From NCBI RefSeq assembly GCF_024166365.1, contig NC_064825.1, positions 105,166,480-105,230,479 on the forward strand: DNA of 64,000 bases, read 5' to 3'. A program made the position numbers and the translations under genes. Source of the DNA: Elephas maximus indicus. Taxonomy: Eukaryota > Chordata > Mammalia > Proboscidea > Elephantidae. Shown piece by piece: positions 21,370-33,739 of the stretch (position 1 is its first letter; each line of letters opens with the position of its first letter). The notes under the pieces are model-generated. The model had not been told where the DNA came from and ran no database searches. It worked only from the letters and a program-made list of their open reading frames with translations.

Positions 21370-21563
21370 GAAGTCCTGGTGTCACATTGCTTAAGTACTC
21401 ACCTGCTAAGTGAAAGGTTGATGGTTCGAATCCACCAGCTGCTCTGGGGAAGAAAGATGTGCAATCTGCTTCTATAAAGATTACAGCCTCGCAAATCTTA
21501 TGGGACAGTTCTACTTTGTCCTGTAAGGTTGCCGTCAGTCAGAATCAACTTGACAGCAACAGA
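21370..21563 (+). repeat. AfroSINE, variant with middle block
   Basis: 'aagtcctggtgtcacattgc' head, 'gatggttcgaatccaccagc' B-box region, 'tgcttctataaagattacag' middle block, 'gaatcaacttgacagcaac' tail; same subtype as 14010-14210. Confidence 0.88.
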
Positions 21564-22023
21564 TATGGAACAAGAGAAATGATATTGACCTATTTCCTGC
21601 TGTTACCTTCTAAATGTGGGTTTCCTAATACAAAGGGTGTTTATTTTTTCCCTGATCCTGTTGTGGAAAAGCTGTCACCACAGAGACACTGTTTCTTTTC
21701 TAAAGGCCTCCCCTGACTCGGTCTATGGGAAGTCAAAGGTCATAGCATGATTTTACATTGTTATCATTTTCTTATTAAGACAAATATATGTGATATATAT
21801 GATGACAATAATTGTAATGATCAGTTATAGTATTTGAAACAAAGCTCAGCATTTAAATCAATATTTTTATTTTTAAGTACAAAATTTATATGTACAATAG
21901 TTATCTAGCTATAACAACCACCAACAATTTTCCTTAACCACCAGGTTTATTCATTATTGAGGTATAATTGCCGAGTTTGTGCTCGGTGTATGGTGGTCTA
22001 TATGAAAATCAGCTTTGCTTTCC
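21564..22023. other. Intergenic, nothing recognised
   Basis: AT-rich, no gene or nameable repeat. Confidence 0.5.
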
Positions 22024-22410
22024 TCTTGGAGCTTACATTCCAATACAGGAGACAAAGATATATGTAAGTTGATAATAAAGTCATATAGTGATAACAGACT
22101 GTTACTAAATTATAATAGAGTGGTATACGTGTGACTGGATGGGCATTCTATTTAGGTAGACACAGGTCTTTTTTGAGAGGTGCCTTCTAAATTAGGGTCT
22201 GAATGATGAGACAGAAGGAGCACAAAACAAATCAATGGAAAAAGAATCCCAGGGGAAAAAAAAAAAAGCTTATGCAGAAATCCTAAGGCAGCAACTAGCC
22301 TGAAGTTAAGATCTGGGTAATTGGTACACAGAGGGTAAGGGGGAATTTGGTACAGGATGAGATATGGGAACTAGGCAGGGCCTTGATAAGCAGGGTCCTA
22401 TTATTTTTTA
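22024..22410 (-). repeat. L2 LINE 3' region
   Basis: 'ggagcttacattccaataca' followed later by a 'gaatgatgagacagaaggag' segment and 'gggccttgataagcagggtc' follows the order of the common L2 3' sequence on its minus strand. Interrupted by an A-run at 22255-22267. Confidence 0.5.
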
Positions 22411-22859
22411 ACCGTTAAGTCCAAAAAGAACACGGACATCAGCATGACTCTATTGGAATAAAACTAAAAAAGAAATCTTTCATGGGTTTTTTGATGACTC
22501 TAGAAACTTAGTATTGAGACCTTTGCACATAGCTTCCATTTAACTTTTGTTATACCTGTAGTAGAATATAACATTTGCTGCCTGCTTACAGTATTTTAGA
22601 ATTAAATACCTGGATTCGTTTTATATTTATTCACCTTGCTCCATGTTGAAGAAGGAGAAAAAGTATGTGACAGCATAATAAGTCTGCCTGTGTAAGAACC
22701 TTATGATGATCATTTTCTTATTTCATTTATAGAATTTAATAATTGGAGGGACCAAAATGAGATTCCTCACCTTAAATATTTTTGATCTGTTGGGGAATTT
22801 TTCTAGTGTTAAAAGTAGGCTCAGATAGATAAACTAAATGTGTTACATGCATAAGGCAG

Positions 22860-23222
22860 AGTATTAAAAAATTACTCACCAAAAGAAGTAAAGTCCTGAT
22901 ACATGGATGAAGCTGGAAAATATTATACTGATTGCAATAAGTGAGTTACAAAAGGAACAAATATTATGTGATCCCACTTATATGAAATATTTACAAAATA
23001 GGCAAGTGTATAAAGTTTATTAGTGTTACCGGGGGAAGAAAGGAGGGGAAAATGAGAAGTCATTGCTTAGGGGGCACTGAGAGTCTATTAAGGATGATGA
23101 AAATATTTAGAAATGGATAATAGTGATTGTTGTACAACACAAATATCACTGAACTGTAAGTGTAAAAATTGTTGACATGGCAAATGTTTTGTTATAAATA
23201 TACTTCTCACAATTAAAAAAAG
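22860..23222 (+). repeat. L1M LINE 3' end
   Basis: 'atgtgatcccacttatatga', 'gaagtcattgcttagggggc', 'agtgattgttgtacaacaca' and 'gtgtaaaaattgttgacatg' followed by an A-rich tail match old L1M 3' sequence; homologous to 18045-18320. Confidence 0.8.
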
Positions 23223-23335
23223 AAGAAAGGAAGAAAAAACAACTAAAGTAGGTGGAAAACCAAATTTGGCCTTTAGGGTATAGTTTGCCAATCTCTGGTC
23301 TAAGGCAATCATGGTGAGGCAGAGGTCTTATTGAC

Positions 23336-23920
23336 TTAATTATCTGCTGCAGCTATAACAGAAATACCACAAGTGAACAGCTTTGGCAAAGAGAAATTTA
23401 TTTTGTCACAGTTTAGGATGATAGAACTCTGAATTCAAGGTGCTGGCTATGGGGGAAGCCTTTCTCTTCTGGCTCTAGAGGGAGGTCTTTTTGTCTTTCA
23501 GCTTCTATTCCTTGGACATCTCGTGTAGCATGGCTTTTATCTTCCCCCAACTCTATTTGCTTTGTTGCTGGCTCAATCTGTTCTTTTATATCTCAGAAGA
23601 AATTGATTTAAGACACACCCTGCTCTAATGCAAACTCTGATGGCGTACTGGTTCAGAGCTACGACTGCTGACCAAAAGGTTGACAGTTTGAATCCACTGA
23701 GCACTCCTTGAAAACTCTATGGAGCAGTTCTACTCTGTCCTGCAGGGTCACTATGAGTCAGAATCCTCTCGAGGGCAACAGGTTAATCTGGGTTAGCAAA
23801 CGCTAATACAGCCTCAGTAACATAACAAAGAAAACCCATTCTCAAATTGGATTATAATCACAGGCATTGGGGTTAGGATTTACAACACCTATTTCTGGGG
23901 ACACAATTCAGTCCATAACA
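23336..23920 (-). mobile_element. MaLR-like solo LTR (fossil)
   Basis: Starts near a 'gctataacagaaataccaca' segment and ends 'ggacacaattcagtccataa'. This matches the layout of ERVL-MaLR (MST/MLT type) LTRs read on the minus strand. The same family recurs at 27456-27857 in the opposite orientation. Old, diverged and interrupted by an AfroSINE; no internal region is seen. Confidence 0.55.
23636..23784 (+). repeat. AfroSINE nested in an LTR
   Basis: 'ctgatggcgtactggttcag' head, 'ttgacagtttgaatccactg' B-box region, 'agcagttctactctgtcctg' tail block. LTR sequence continues on both sides, so it is younger than the LTR. Confidence 0.88.
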
Positions 23921-23987
23921 CCTGTTCTTCTCTTCCCTTTTAGTAATAGAACTCCCATTTATAGTACTAGCTAGACACATAACTAAG

Positions 23988-24190
23988 GGGAGCTGGTGGC
24001 ACCATGGTTAAATGGTTGGCTATGAAGCAAAGCTGCTCCACAGGAGAAAAATATGGCAGTTGGCTTCCATAAAGACCACAACCCTGGAAACTGAAGGGGG
24101 AGTTCTACCCTGTCCTATAGGGTTGATATGTGTCAGAATCAACTGGATGGCAACAGATTTTGTTTTGTTTTCTCCTTTTTTTTTTTTTTT
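23988..24190 (+). repeat. AfroSINE, variant with middle block
   Basis: Head 'ggggagctggtggcaccatg', middle block 'ggcagttggcttccataaag', tail 'gaatcaactggatggcaaca' and poly-T. It lies just before sequence homologous to 33740 and 42550, where an AfroSINE also precedes the same block, so it may be a shared insertion of the duplicated unit. Confidence 0.85.
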
Positions 24191-24609
24191 AAGACATACT
24201 ACTGCCTTGTTAAAAGACCACAATTCCCAACATCTCATGTATCTAGGTGTGGCCACATGACTAAGTTTTGGCCAATGAAATGAAAATGAAAGTCATAATA
24301 AACGGTAATTCTGTGAATGTGGAATTTTGGTGGAAATTCAAGCAGCGATGGTGGACCATTAGGATGTGTGTCAAGGTTAGCAGAAAAGCAAAACAGAAGG
24401 AGCCTGTAAGCCTGATGTTGTGGAGCTGCCATACCAGCCCCATACAACTTGCCCCAGGCTTCCTTTATGTAAGAGGAAAATACATTTCTGTCTCATTTAA
24501 GTTACTGTTAAAAGAAAAAAAAGTAGGCTCAGAATCTACATCTTCTATTACATGAGTTGTTCTGACCATTCATGTAATATTACCTATCAATTAGATCTCA
24601 TCCTCCAAG

Positions 24610-27455
24610 TTGTTGTTGTTCTTAGGTGCCCTCGTGTCAGTTCCAACTCATAGCAACCCTATGCACAACAGAACGAAACACTGCCCGGTCCTGTGTCATC
24701 CTCAAAATCCTTATGCTTGAGTCCATTGTTGCAGCCACTGTCAATCCATCTGGTTGAGGGTCTTCCCTTTTTCACTGATCCTCTACTTTACTAAGCCTGG
24801 TGTCCTTCTCCAGGGACTGCTCCCTCCTAGTAATATGTCCAAAGTATGTGAGACGTAGTCTCACAATCCTTGCTTCTAAGACTGCTACTTCCATGGGTGT
24901 TGATTGTGGATCCGAGTAAAACGAAATCCTTGACTTCAATCTTTTCTCCATTTATCATGATGTTGCTTATTGGTTCAGATGTAAGGATTTTTGTTTTCTT
25001 TATGATGAGGCACAATTCATACTGAAGGTTGTGGTCTTTGATATTCATCAGTAAGTGCTTCAAGTCTCCTTCATGCTAGCAAGCAAGGTTGTGTCATCTG
25101 CAAATTGTGGGTTGTTAATGAGTCTTCATCAATCCTGATGCCCCATTCTTCTTTGTATAGCCCAGCTTCTTGTTTCATTTGCTCAGCACACAGATTGAAT
25201 AAGAATGGTGAAAAGATGCAGCACTGAGGCACACCTTTCCTGACTTTAAAACAAGCAATATCTCCTTGTCCTATTCAAAGGACTGCCTCTTGATCTATGT
25301 ACAGGTTCCTCATCAGCACAATTAAGTGTTCTGGAATTTTCATTCCTCAAAATGTTATCCGTGATTTGGTATGATCCACACAGTCAAATTCCTTTGCGTT
25401 AAAACCCAGGTAAATATCTTTCTGATATTCTCTGCTTTCAGCCAAGATCCATCTGACAGCAGCAATAATGTGCCGGGTTCCATGTTCTCTTCTGAATCCT
25501 GCTTGAATTTCTGGCCGTTCTGTGTCAATGTACTGCTGCAGCCGCTTTTGAATGCTCTACAGCAAGATTTTACTTGTGTGTGATGTTAATGATATTGTTC
25601 AATAAGTTCCGCATTCAGTTGGAGCAGCTTTCTTTGGAATAGGCATAAATGTGGATCTATTCTAGTCACTTGGCCAAGTAACTGTCTTCCACATTTCTTG
25701 GCATAGATGAATGAGCACTTCCAGCACTGCATCCATTTGTTGAAACATCTCAATTGGTATTCCCTCAATTCCTGGACCCTTGATTTTACCAATGCCGTCA
25801 GTGCAGCTTGGACCTCTTCATCCAGTGCTACCTATTCCTGATCATATGCTACCTCCTGAAACAGTTGAAAATAGACCAATTCTTTTTGGTAGAGTGACTG
25901 TGTATTCTGTCCATTTTCATTTGATGCTTCCTGCACCGCTTACTATTTTCCCTGTAGAATCCTTCAATATTGCAACTCAAGGCTTGAAGTTTTTCTTCAG
26001 TCCTTTTAGCTTGAGAAATGCTGAGCATATTCTTCCTTTTTGGCTTTCTATGTCCAGCTCTTTGCGCATGTCATTCTAATTCTTTACTTTGTCTTCTATA
26101 ATCAACCTTTGAAGTCTTCTGTTCAGCTGTTTTACTTCATCATTTCTTCCTTTCCCTTTAGCTACTCAACATTCAAGAGCAACTTTTGGACTCCCTTCTG
26201 ACATCCATTTTGGTCTTTTATTGCTTTTCTGTCTTTTTAATGACTTTTTGCTTTCTTTTGGTATGATGTCCTTGATGTCATTCCATAACTGGTCTGATAT
26301 TCATTCATTAGTGTTCAGTGAGTCAAATCTGTTCTTGAGATGATCTCTAAATTCAGGTGGGATATACTTAAGGTCCTACTTTGGCTCCCGTGGACTTGTT
26401 CTAATTTTCTTCAGCTTCAACTTGAAATTGCATACCAGCAATTGATTGTCTGTTCCACAGTTGGCCCCTGGCCTTGTTCTGACTGATGATATTGAGCTTT
26501 TCCACTACCTCTTTCCACACATGTAGTCGATTTGATTCCTGTGTATTTCACTGGTGAGATCCAAGTGTATAGTTACTGTTTACATTGTTGAAAAAAAGGT
26601 ATTTACAATGAATAAGTCATTTGTCTTAAAAATTCTATCACACTATCCCTGACATCATTTCTATCACTGAGGCCATATTTTCCAACTACCGATCCTTCTT
26701 CTTTGTTCCCAGCTTTCACATTCCAATCACCAGTATTTATCAATGCATGTTTGATTAATTTCAGCCTGCAGAAGATGGTAAAAATCTTTAACTTCTTCAT
26801 CTTTGACCTTAGTGGTTTGTGGGTAAATTTGAAGAACAGTTGTATTAACTGGTCTGGTAGGTGTATGGATATTATCCTATCACTGAGAGCATTATAGTTC
26901 AGGACAGATCTTGAAATGTTCTTTTTGACAATAAATGCAACACCATTCTTCTTCCAGTTGTCATTCCCAGCATGGTAGACCATATGATTGTCCAATTGAA
27001 AATATAGCCAATACTAGTCCATTTCAGCTCACTAATGCCTAGGATATCAATGTTTTTGTGTTCCATTTAATTTTGGACAATTTCTAATTTTCCTAGATCC
27101 ATGCTTTGTACATTCCATGTTTGGATTATTAATGGATGTTTGCAGCTGTTTCTTCCCATTCTGAGTCATGCCACATCATCAAATGAAGGTCTAGAAGGCT
27201 GGACTCCATCATTAAGGTTGACTCTGCTTTGAGGAGGCAGCTCTTCCCCAGTTGTATTTTGAGTGATCTCCAACCTGAGGGACTCATCTTCAGGCACTAT
27301 ATTAGACAATGTTCTGCTGCTATTCTTCTTCCTAGTTTGTCTTAGCCTGAAAGCTCAGCTGGAACCTGTCAACCATGCGTGGCCCTGCTGGTATTTGAAT
27401 ATTGGTGGCATAACCTCCAGCATCATAGCAACATGGAGGCCCCCACAATACTACA
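24610..27455 (-). mobile_element. Near full-length RTE (BovB-like) LINE, broken
   Basis: Minus-strand RTE with its (AAC)n tail at 24610. Reading towards its 5' end come the post-RT region, RT, the linker and the endonuclease. A 130-codon endonuclease-region piece stays open on the minus strand (26995-26603), with 'GDWNVKAGNKEEGSVVGKYG'. Compared with other copies, an internal deletion of several hundred bp joins 'cttgcttctaag' to 'actgctacttccatgggtgt' at about 24882. Many stops and shifts show it is long dead. It interrupts unit 0. Confidence 0.92.
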
Positions 27456-27857
27456 GACGGATGGGGGAAGGAAGGATTAGGGGCAGTTATGTTAATAAGA
27501 TAGGACTCAATCCAAAAGTTTAGATTGTATCTTAGTGAATCTCTTTTGAGATATAAGAGTGGAAATAGAACAGAGAAGAAGAGGACCTCACACAACCAAC
27601 AATGAAGAATGAGGATTGGAACATGTCCTTTGGACCTGGGGTTCCTGTGCTAAGAAACTGTTAGAAGCTGTTAGACCAGGAGGAGATTGATGCCAAGGGT
27701 CTTCCCCCAGAACAGGCAGAGAGAGAAAGCCTTACCCTGGAGCTGGTGCTCTGATTTCAGATTTCTTGTCTTCTAGACTGTGAGTTACAGAATTTCTGTT
27801 TACTAAAGCCATCCACTTGTGGTATTTCTGTAACAACAGCATTAGATAACTAAGACA
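27456..27857 (+). mobile_element. MaLR-like solo LTR (fossil)
   Basis: Same family as 23336-23920, opposite strand: 'ctcttttgagatataagagt', 'gacctggggttcctgtgcta', 'agccatccacttgtggtatt', ending 'attagataactaagaca'. The 5' part is missing against the RTE. Old and broken. Confidence 0.55.
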
Positions 27858-27895
27858 GCAGCTAAATGCTTAACTATTGTGCCACCAGGATTCCT
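27858..27895 (-). repeat. AfroSINE 5' stub
   Basis: 'ttaactattgtgccaccagg' is the reversed AfroSINE head. Only about 38 bp remain, ending exactly at the LTR edge, so LTR arrival or a later deletion removed the rest. Confidence 0.7.
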
Positions 27896-29399
27896 ATAGG
27901 GATTTGGGTTTCCTAATCTTAGCTTGTAAAATACATGGTTATATCTATATTAAAATTTGAAAAATTCACCGCTACTCATGATAAAAATGTTTAATAAAGT
28001 GGAAATAGAAAGAAACTTTAATTTGGAAAAAGATATCCACCTAAAAAACTAGCAGAAAAATCCATCTTAATTGGAAACATTAGATGAATATTCTATTTCA
28101 TTGAGATAATTTAAGCCATCAAAAGAAAACTTCCAGACTCGCACAACTGTATCTATCAGTCTACGAGCATCCATTCACTTATATCCTGCCTTTTAACTGC
28201 TACTGTAAATGAAGTATCTGGGACCCTTGCCAAAGACAACCGGTCTTTCTATACTTTTACATGTGACTTTATCTCCTCACTGCTTACACAGGACTTTTGT
28301 CTAAGAATCTCCTTTGTCTATTATTTCATCCATATTTCCCCCTCTACTGGATCAGTTACATCATGAAAGAAGCAATCTGTTACTGCTCTCATTGATAAAA
28401 AATATTTTTTTGACTCCTCATGGATAGATGTTGTGCCTTATTCCAGAACTCAGCTCTTGCATTTTGCAGGAACATAGGCGTTTCCACCCCAGCATACACA
28501 TTGTTATAGTCCTGAACATAAAGGGAAGTGAAAGCATCTTCACAAAGAATCTCAGGAGTAGTTATAAAAGAAGGAGATTAAAAAAAAAAAATTCCCAATT
28601 GATTCGGGACATAGAAATTTGCCAATGGTTAAGTACTTCAAACCACGTAAAAGTGTCTTGGATAATCATGCTGACTGAAACTTTTCAATCCCCCGGAAGG
28701 CAACCGAGAGGCAGTTCTACAGGTTCATGTCCTCTCAGGGAAACTGCTTTAAATTCCAGTTGGAAATAAAGGAGGAGACCTTTGCTTCTCTGTGTTTTGT
28801 TCCATGACACCAAATTGGAAACAGCACTTGAGAAATAGTGGGGAACATTCTCTGCCTTGTGTGCCTGTGAGACTTTCTCTCTCTCTTAGATGTAGAAATA
28901 AGACTTGGAAATGGCGTTCCCATTTTATCCAGCTGCTGAATGGACTTTTCTCGGTAAAAGAATAGGAGATTGCCATCACCAGAATTTTCAAAAAGGAACA
29001 TGATATATGGTGAGATTTATAATTCACATTTTCGCATTTTCAGAATTATGTAATCATTAGTATAAATTAGCATCAATTAATGTACAACTTGATTTTCTTT
29101 GTATAAAGAAGCTGCCTGAAGTAGAAGCGGACTCATGTAGGTTTGAGAGCTACTAAAGGATTACAAAGGTCATTCAAATGTTCGATACATTAAAAAAAAA
29201 TTGGCATACCTACACTGTGACCAAATAGAATAATTTCCATTTTTAAATTAATAAAAGAATAAGGGAAAGAGCTTATCAGTAAAAGCACTTGTCAGCCCTG
29301 TTCATGAAAAAGGGGGAATTAAGTGTAAGTAAAAATGTTGACAATTCTTCTCTGTGTCAGTGGTCTGGGGGCTTGATCTCCTGTTGAATGTATTTAGGT

Positions 29400-29565
29400 G
29401 TATTGTGTTATCTGATTCTATCAATAGGCATTCTTATTAGCTCACTTTTCAGAAGTGGAAAACAAGGATTTGAAGTAACTTGTTCCATGAGCCATAACTA
29501 AATAGAAGAGCTTGGATTTGAATCCAAGCCTGTATGAGTCTGGAGTTCATGTTCTTACTTAAATT
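29400..29565 (-). repeat. MIR SINE (unit A copy)
   Basis: 'tttgaagtaacttgttccat' and 'gagcttggatttgaatccaa' match MIR (TTAAGTAACTTGCCCAAGG, AGGATTCGAACCC). Copies occur at the same place in units B (38290-38460) and C (50345-50500). Confidence 0.65.
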
Positions 29566-32131
29566 TCACTTCATTGTCTCCCTTACTTTCGTCCTAGGCT
29601 AAACTGACCACTGTTGGATCCTATATCTGTTGTAGAGTGATAACTTTCACTAAAGCCTTCTGCAACAGAGTTTTTTATTGTGACATTGGAAAACAAAAAA
29701 AGGGAAATTGGCTGTAAGCACTCAGGCTACAAACAAACCAAAATCCAAAGAAGGATAATCAATAAGTGCTTTTTATACAATTTTGTCAGGTGCTGATTCA
29801 TTAAGGGTGAGGGTGTTTCAACGGCTCTTTACAATCCTTGGAACAATTACCTATGAGTAAATGACTTACAGACTAACGTTGGTTAAAGGAAAGACAAAGA
29901 ACTAAGATCATGATTGGGTGGCATTTTCTTGTTTCTCTTTTCTAACAATTTGGTCTGTTGCCTCAGGGGTCCTGCCTCTATCATATAATAATTGCTTTCT
30001 GTGGTGTGGGCTACCTGTGATATAGGGCAGATCTCCAACAAGCTTCCTGGGGTAAATTGTTACTTTTGGTAAGCACTTCCTCAGTCCAATGAACAAGTTA
30101 GAGCACTCAGTTCTACCCCTTTGGTACAGTTTCTTAGTGTCTGAAGCCCTGTGAATCCTGAGAAACAAATTGGCCTGTTGTGGTTATGGCCTTCTGTGGT
30201 TAGGTTAACCCTTTATTCTACTGATAATCTTTATATTTTAATATATGGTTGTTCACAAACCCAATGACCCTTTTGGGTTTGTTTTATGCTTTGTTTTCTG
30301 GGTAACCGCTTGCAGCTAGATACGGAGTTAACAGTGCTGGCACAATTTAGTATTGCCTAGGTCCCTGGGAACATAAGGAAAACGGTTGTTTAAATGCAAA
30401 GAAACAGATGACATTAACCCGTAAAATTGTATATTCATTAGTTTATTTGTCAATTCTAAGTGGCATTCAACAAAATCAATTTACTGATATAAGCCCCACA
30501 AGTATTTTATTCATCTCTTTAGCAAACATGTAATTACGTAAACGATTTGAGTGATAAATTTCTGTTATAGGTATAAAGGAGGACACACTCATCCTTCAAA
30601 GCTGTGTCTACCTATGGAAAATGAAGTCAGAAGTTGAAGTAATTACCTGGTTGAGTCATGGAAATGCTTTCAATGGGGAAAGCAGCTGGTTTACTGAGTG
30701 AGATAATAATAACCACAATCTGCAACACTTCTTTGCCATAAGCAAGGCTTTCACATTTTCAGAATTAGCCCTCATCGTAGTCTTATGAGATGCTTAGGTA
30801 AGCAATGCATGAACTATTTTACAATAATGTTATATAATTGTGAAGCAAATAAACCGTGAGGACTTGCACTTGATCATATTGAGTCACATTGTTTAAATAA
30901 TTGGTTAAGAATCAATAAAGTCTTAACTAATTAAAGAATTAATAAAGACTGGCTTATGTTGAACATGTTGTTTCTATTCTTTACTTCTATGGTTGTTGCC
31001 CTTTGTATATATATTTGATGTGTGCGTGTGTATATACATAGTCGGGCCAATACCTTCTGGTTATAAATCATGTGGAGTTTCTTTTCCCTGAGGTGTCTAA
31101 TTTAAACATGAACAAATGAATCAGAAGGTTTTAACCTTGAGAGGTGTGTGGAGACCGTAGAAAGGCCATCCTTACTCTGAAGTTCTCCCTAGAAAAGAAA
31201 CATTCTCACCCCTTTCTTTATGGATCCAGTGGAATGGACTTTGGCTGTGGCACCAGAAAATCCCAGAACTACCTTTTGTTAATTTCTTGAACACTCAAAC
31301 TATAACTTAGCTAATAGTAAAATAGGGATAATAAGACCTCACATGGACAGTATCCTAGACACTAGGCACTGAGCAATTGCTTCTTTCCTTGCATTATTTC
31401 ACTCAGTCATCAGCAGAACACTTTGAAGTGAGCTTTACTATTTTTGTCAGCTTCTGTTTACATTTTAAAATGATGACTAAAACAAAAACAAAGACAACCC
31501 AAAACTTAATGCATACTTATTTATGTTAAACATACAGTTAGGGAATTTTCTCTTGGTCTTTATTTTTGATAAGAAATGAATTAATTTATCTTAAAGGCCC
31601 AGTTCAGCTCTAATTTTTTAAAGAAATATTTGGGGGAGCAGGCATGATTTCCAATTGTCTGTTAAAATGCATGTTAGCTGTTCTTTTATTTGTAGGTAAG
31701 GCAGTCTCCTGGAGAGAGATGCATTTCCCATGCAAGTCATCCTGGTTCCCATGTCATGTCAATGGGAGGCATAACTAATACATTATAGTCCTCCTTTCCT
31801 CAGATCTTGGATGTGCTTCAGAATCCTCCTCAACATTTCACTCTAGGTAGCCACACCTAACAAGTCAAAGCTGGCACCCACTTTAAAAACTGTTTGTCAT
31901 CCCTACCGCATGTGAATGAATGGTTCCCTTCCCCCATATTGAAAGTCTGACTGTTTTAAAGAGTTTAACCTCAGTTCTGACTGATGCCTCAAGAAATTTC
32001 TAATTTTGTATTTTTAACAACAACAGAAGCACTCAAAATAATTTTGATTATGGATGCACCAATACTTCGATGACTATACTAATAACTAATATCATAAACT
32101 GGTTTGAGACAAATATCTTTCTCCTAATTTC

Positions 32132-32133
32132 AG
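32132..32133 (+). promoter_or_regulatory. Possible 3' splice acceptor, unit A OR
   Basis: AG after the pyrimidine-rich 'tttctcctaatttcag', 46 bp before the ATG. Unit C keeps the same AG; unit B does not. Confidence 0.4.
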
Positions 32134-32178
32134 ATTCTATATGATCACTGTGGTAGCTTCCATCTTTTCCTCTGAAAT

Positions 32179-33110
32179 ATGCAAAACCAAAGCTTTGTAA
32201 CTGAGTTTGTCCTCTTGGGTCTTTCGTGGAACCCAAGTGTTCAAAAAATAGAATTTGTTGTATTTTTGTTTTGCTACATTGCAACTGTTGGGGCCAATCT
32301 GCTAGTTGTGGTGACCATTGTGAGCAGCCCGACACTCCAGAGATCTCCCATGTACTTCTTTCTGGCCTTCCTGTCCTTCCTGGATGCCTGCTATTCCTCT
32401 GCATTTGCACCAAAGATGATTGTGGACTCCCTCCATGAGAAGAAAACCATCTCCTTCAAGGGCTGTATGACCCAGCTCTTTGCTGAGCACTTCTTTGCTG
32501 GAGTGGAGGTGATTATCCTCACCACCATGGCCTATGACCGCTATGTGGCCATTTGCAAGCCATTGCACTACCTCTCTATCATGAACTGGAGGCTCTGTGG
32601 TATCCTGATGGGGGTAGGGTAGCCTGGACAGGGGGCTTCCTGCATTCTGTGATACAAAGTCTCTTTACTTTCCAGCTGCCCTTCTGTGGCCCTAATGTTA
32701 TCGATCACTTCCTATGTGATTTGTACCCATTATTGAAGCTTGCCTGCACTGACACTCACATCCTTGGCCTTTTTGTGGTTGCCAATAGTGGGTTTATCTG
32801 CACCATAATCTTCTTCTTGTTGCTCATCTCCTATTGTGTCATCTTGTTCTCGCTAAGAACTCATAACTCTGAAGGGCGGCGGAAAGCTCTCCCCACCTGT
32901 GGATCTCACATTGCTGTCGTGGTTTTATTCTTTGTCCCATGCATAATTGTGTATGCCCGACCTCCATCTGCTTTCTCCTTCGAAAAGATGGTGGCCATAG
33001 TTTACACCTTCGTAACTCCCTTGTTCAATCCTTTGATTTATACTTTCAGGAATAAGGAAGTGAAAAATGCGATGAGGAAATTATGGACCAGATTGCTGGG
33101 TTTCTGGTGA
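32179..33110 (+). pseudogene. Olfactory receptor OR4C-type, broken by a 5-bp duplication
   Basis: A GPCR odorant receptor locus of family 4, closest by memory to OR4C46/OR4C13. The first 147 codons from ATG 32179 cover TM1 to early TM4: 'MQNQSFVTEF', 'SPMYFFLAFLSFLDACYSS', '[15 protein letters not shown]'. At 32612-32621 'gggta' occurs twice in tandem, where the intact paralogue at 41009 has it once; the +5 shift ends the frame. The rest continues in another frame: '[19 protein letters not shown]', '[13 protein letters not shown]', 'PLFNPLIY', stop at 33108-33110. No other disabling change is seen, so the loss is probably recent. Confidence 0.92.
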
Positions 33111-33530
33111 AAAATAAAACTTAAAAATTTAAATTTCAAGAGAAAAGAAATAAAGTGCACTTAACCAAATACTTTATAGGGGCTGGAACTTGTAAGGCAG
33201 AACGTAATGTACTGCCACAGAAAAATACTAACGAGTAGATCAGGAAATGCTATTACCATCCACAGATCACTCATATCTTGGAGTTGGCAGCTCAGAATCC
33301 TTATAGGTAATCTAAGGAGAATTGAATTTTATGTTTGTCTGGAATATAGTAATGAAAAGAAATCACTACAAAAGAGGGTTCAGATTATCTATTAAACTTT
33401 TTGCCACTGACACCATACTTTGAAAAACCTTTATGGAAAGAAGAAAAAAATCTTAGATATCATTAATGGGAACTTCCTGAAACTATTTTAACTAAAAAAG
33501 AAAGTTTACTTTTAAGGTCCTGATCCCAGT
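33111..33530. other. 3' flank of unit A OR
   Basis: AATAAA lies directly after the stop (33112-33119 region) and may serve as a polyadenylation signal. The rest is unit sequence shared with 41945-42370, with no gene. Confidence 0.45.
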
Positions 33531-33532
33531 CA

Positions 33533-33705
33533 AGCAGCCTTGGTGGCATAGTAGGTAAGCCCTCAGCTGCTGACATAAAGTGTGGTGGGTTGAAACCACC
33601 ACCTGCTCTACAGCAGAAAGATGTGGCAGTCTCCTTTCCTTATAAAGATAAAAAATCTGGAAGCCTTTTGAGTCCAAATTCAGGAGATGGCAATTGTTTT
33701 TTTTT
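33533..33705 (+). repeat. AfroSINE shared by units A and B
   Basis: 'gcagccttggtggcatagta' head and 'agaaagatgtggcagtctcc' block. It sits at the same place as 42370-42545 in unit B, so it predates the A/B duplication. Confidence 0.85.
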
Positions 33706-33739
33706 GTTTGTTTGTTTTTTGTTGCTGCTGTTGTTTTTT

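Larger units (their letters stand above)
24191..28410 (+). repeat. Tandem array, partial unit 0
   Basis: 24191-24600 matches unit A at about 33740-34150 ('ggtgtggccacatgactaag', 'aattctgtgaatgtggaatt', 'cataccagccccatac') and 27905-28410 matches about 34350-34865 ('cttccagactcgcacaactg', 'tggatcagttacatcatgaa'). An RTE, an LTR and a SINE stub fill the gap. The unit's 5' part and its OR are absent, and it jumps at about 28400 to the unit A start, skipping the last 2.4 kb present in A and B. Confidence 0.8.
28411..32178. other. Unit A, 5' flank of the OR locus
   Basis: No protein gene is supported. The sequence is shared with 37301-41008 in unit B. It holds a MIR at 29400-29565 and unassigned unique sequence, and probably includes the OR promoter and untranslated exon(s), which cannot be placed by eye. 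Confidence 0.5.

Noticed and set aside
32779-33110. Idea that the unit A receptor is expressed as two separate half-proteins
   Set aside because: A split receptor from one exon has no precedent in this family, and the second part lacks a suitable start; a plain pseudogene is simpler.
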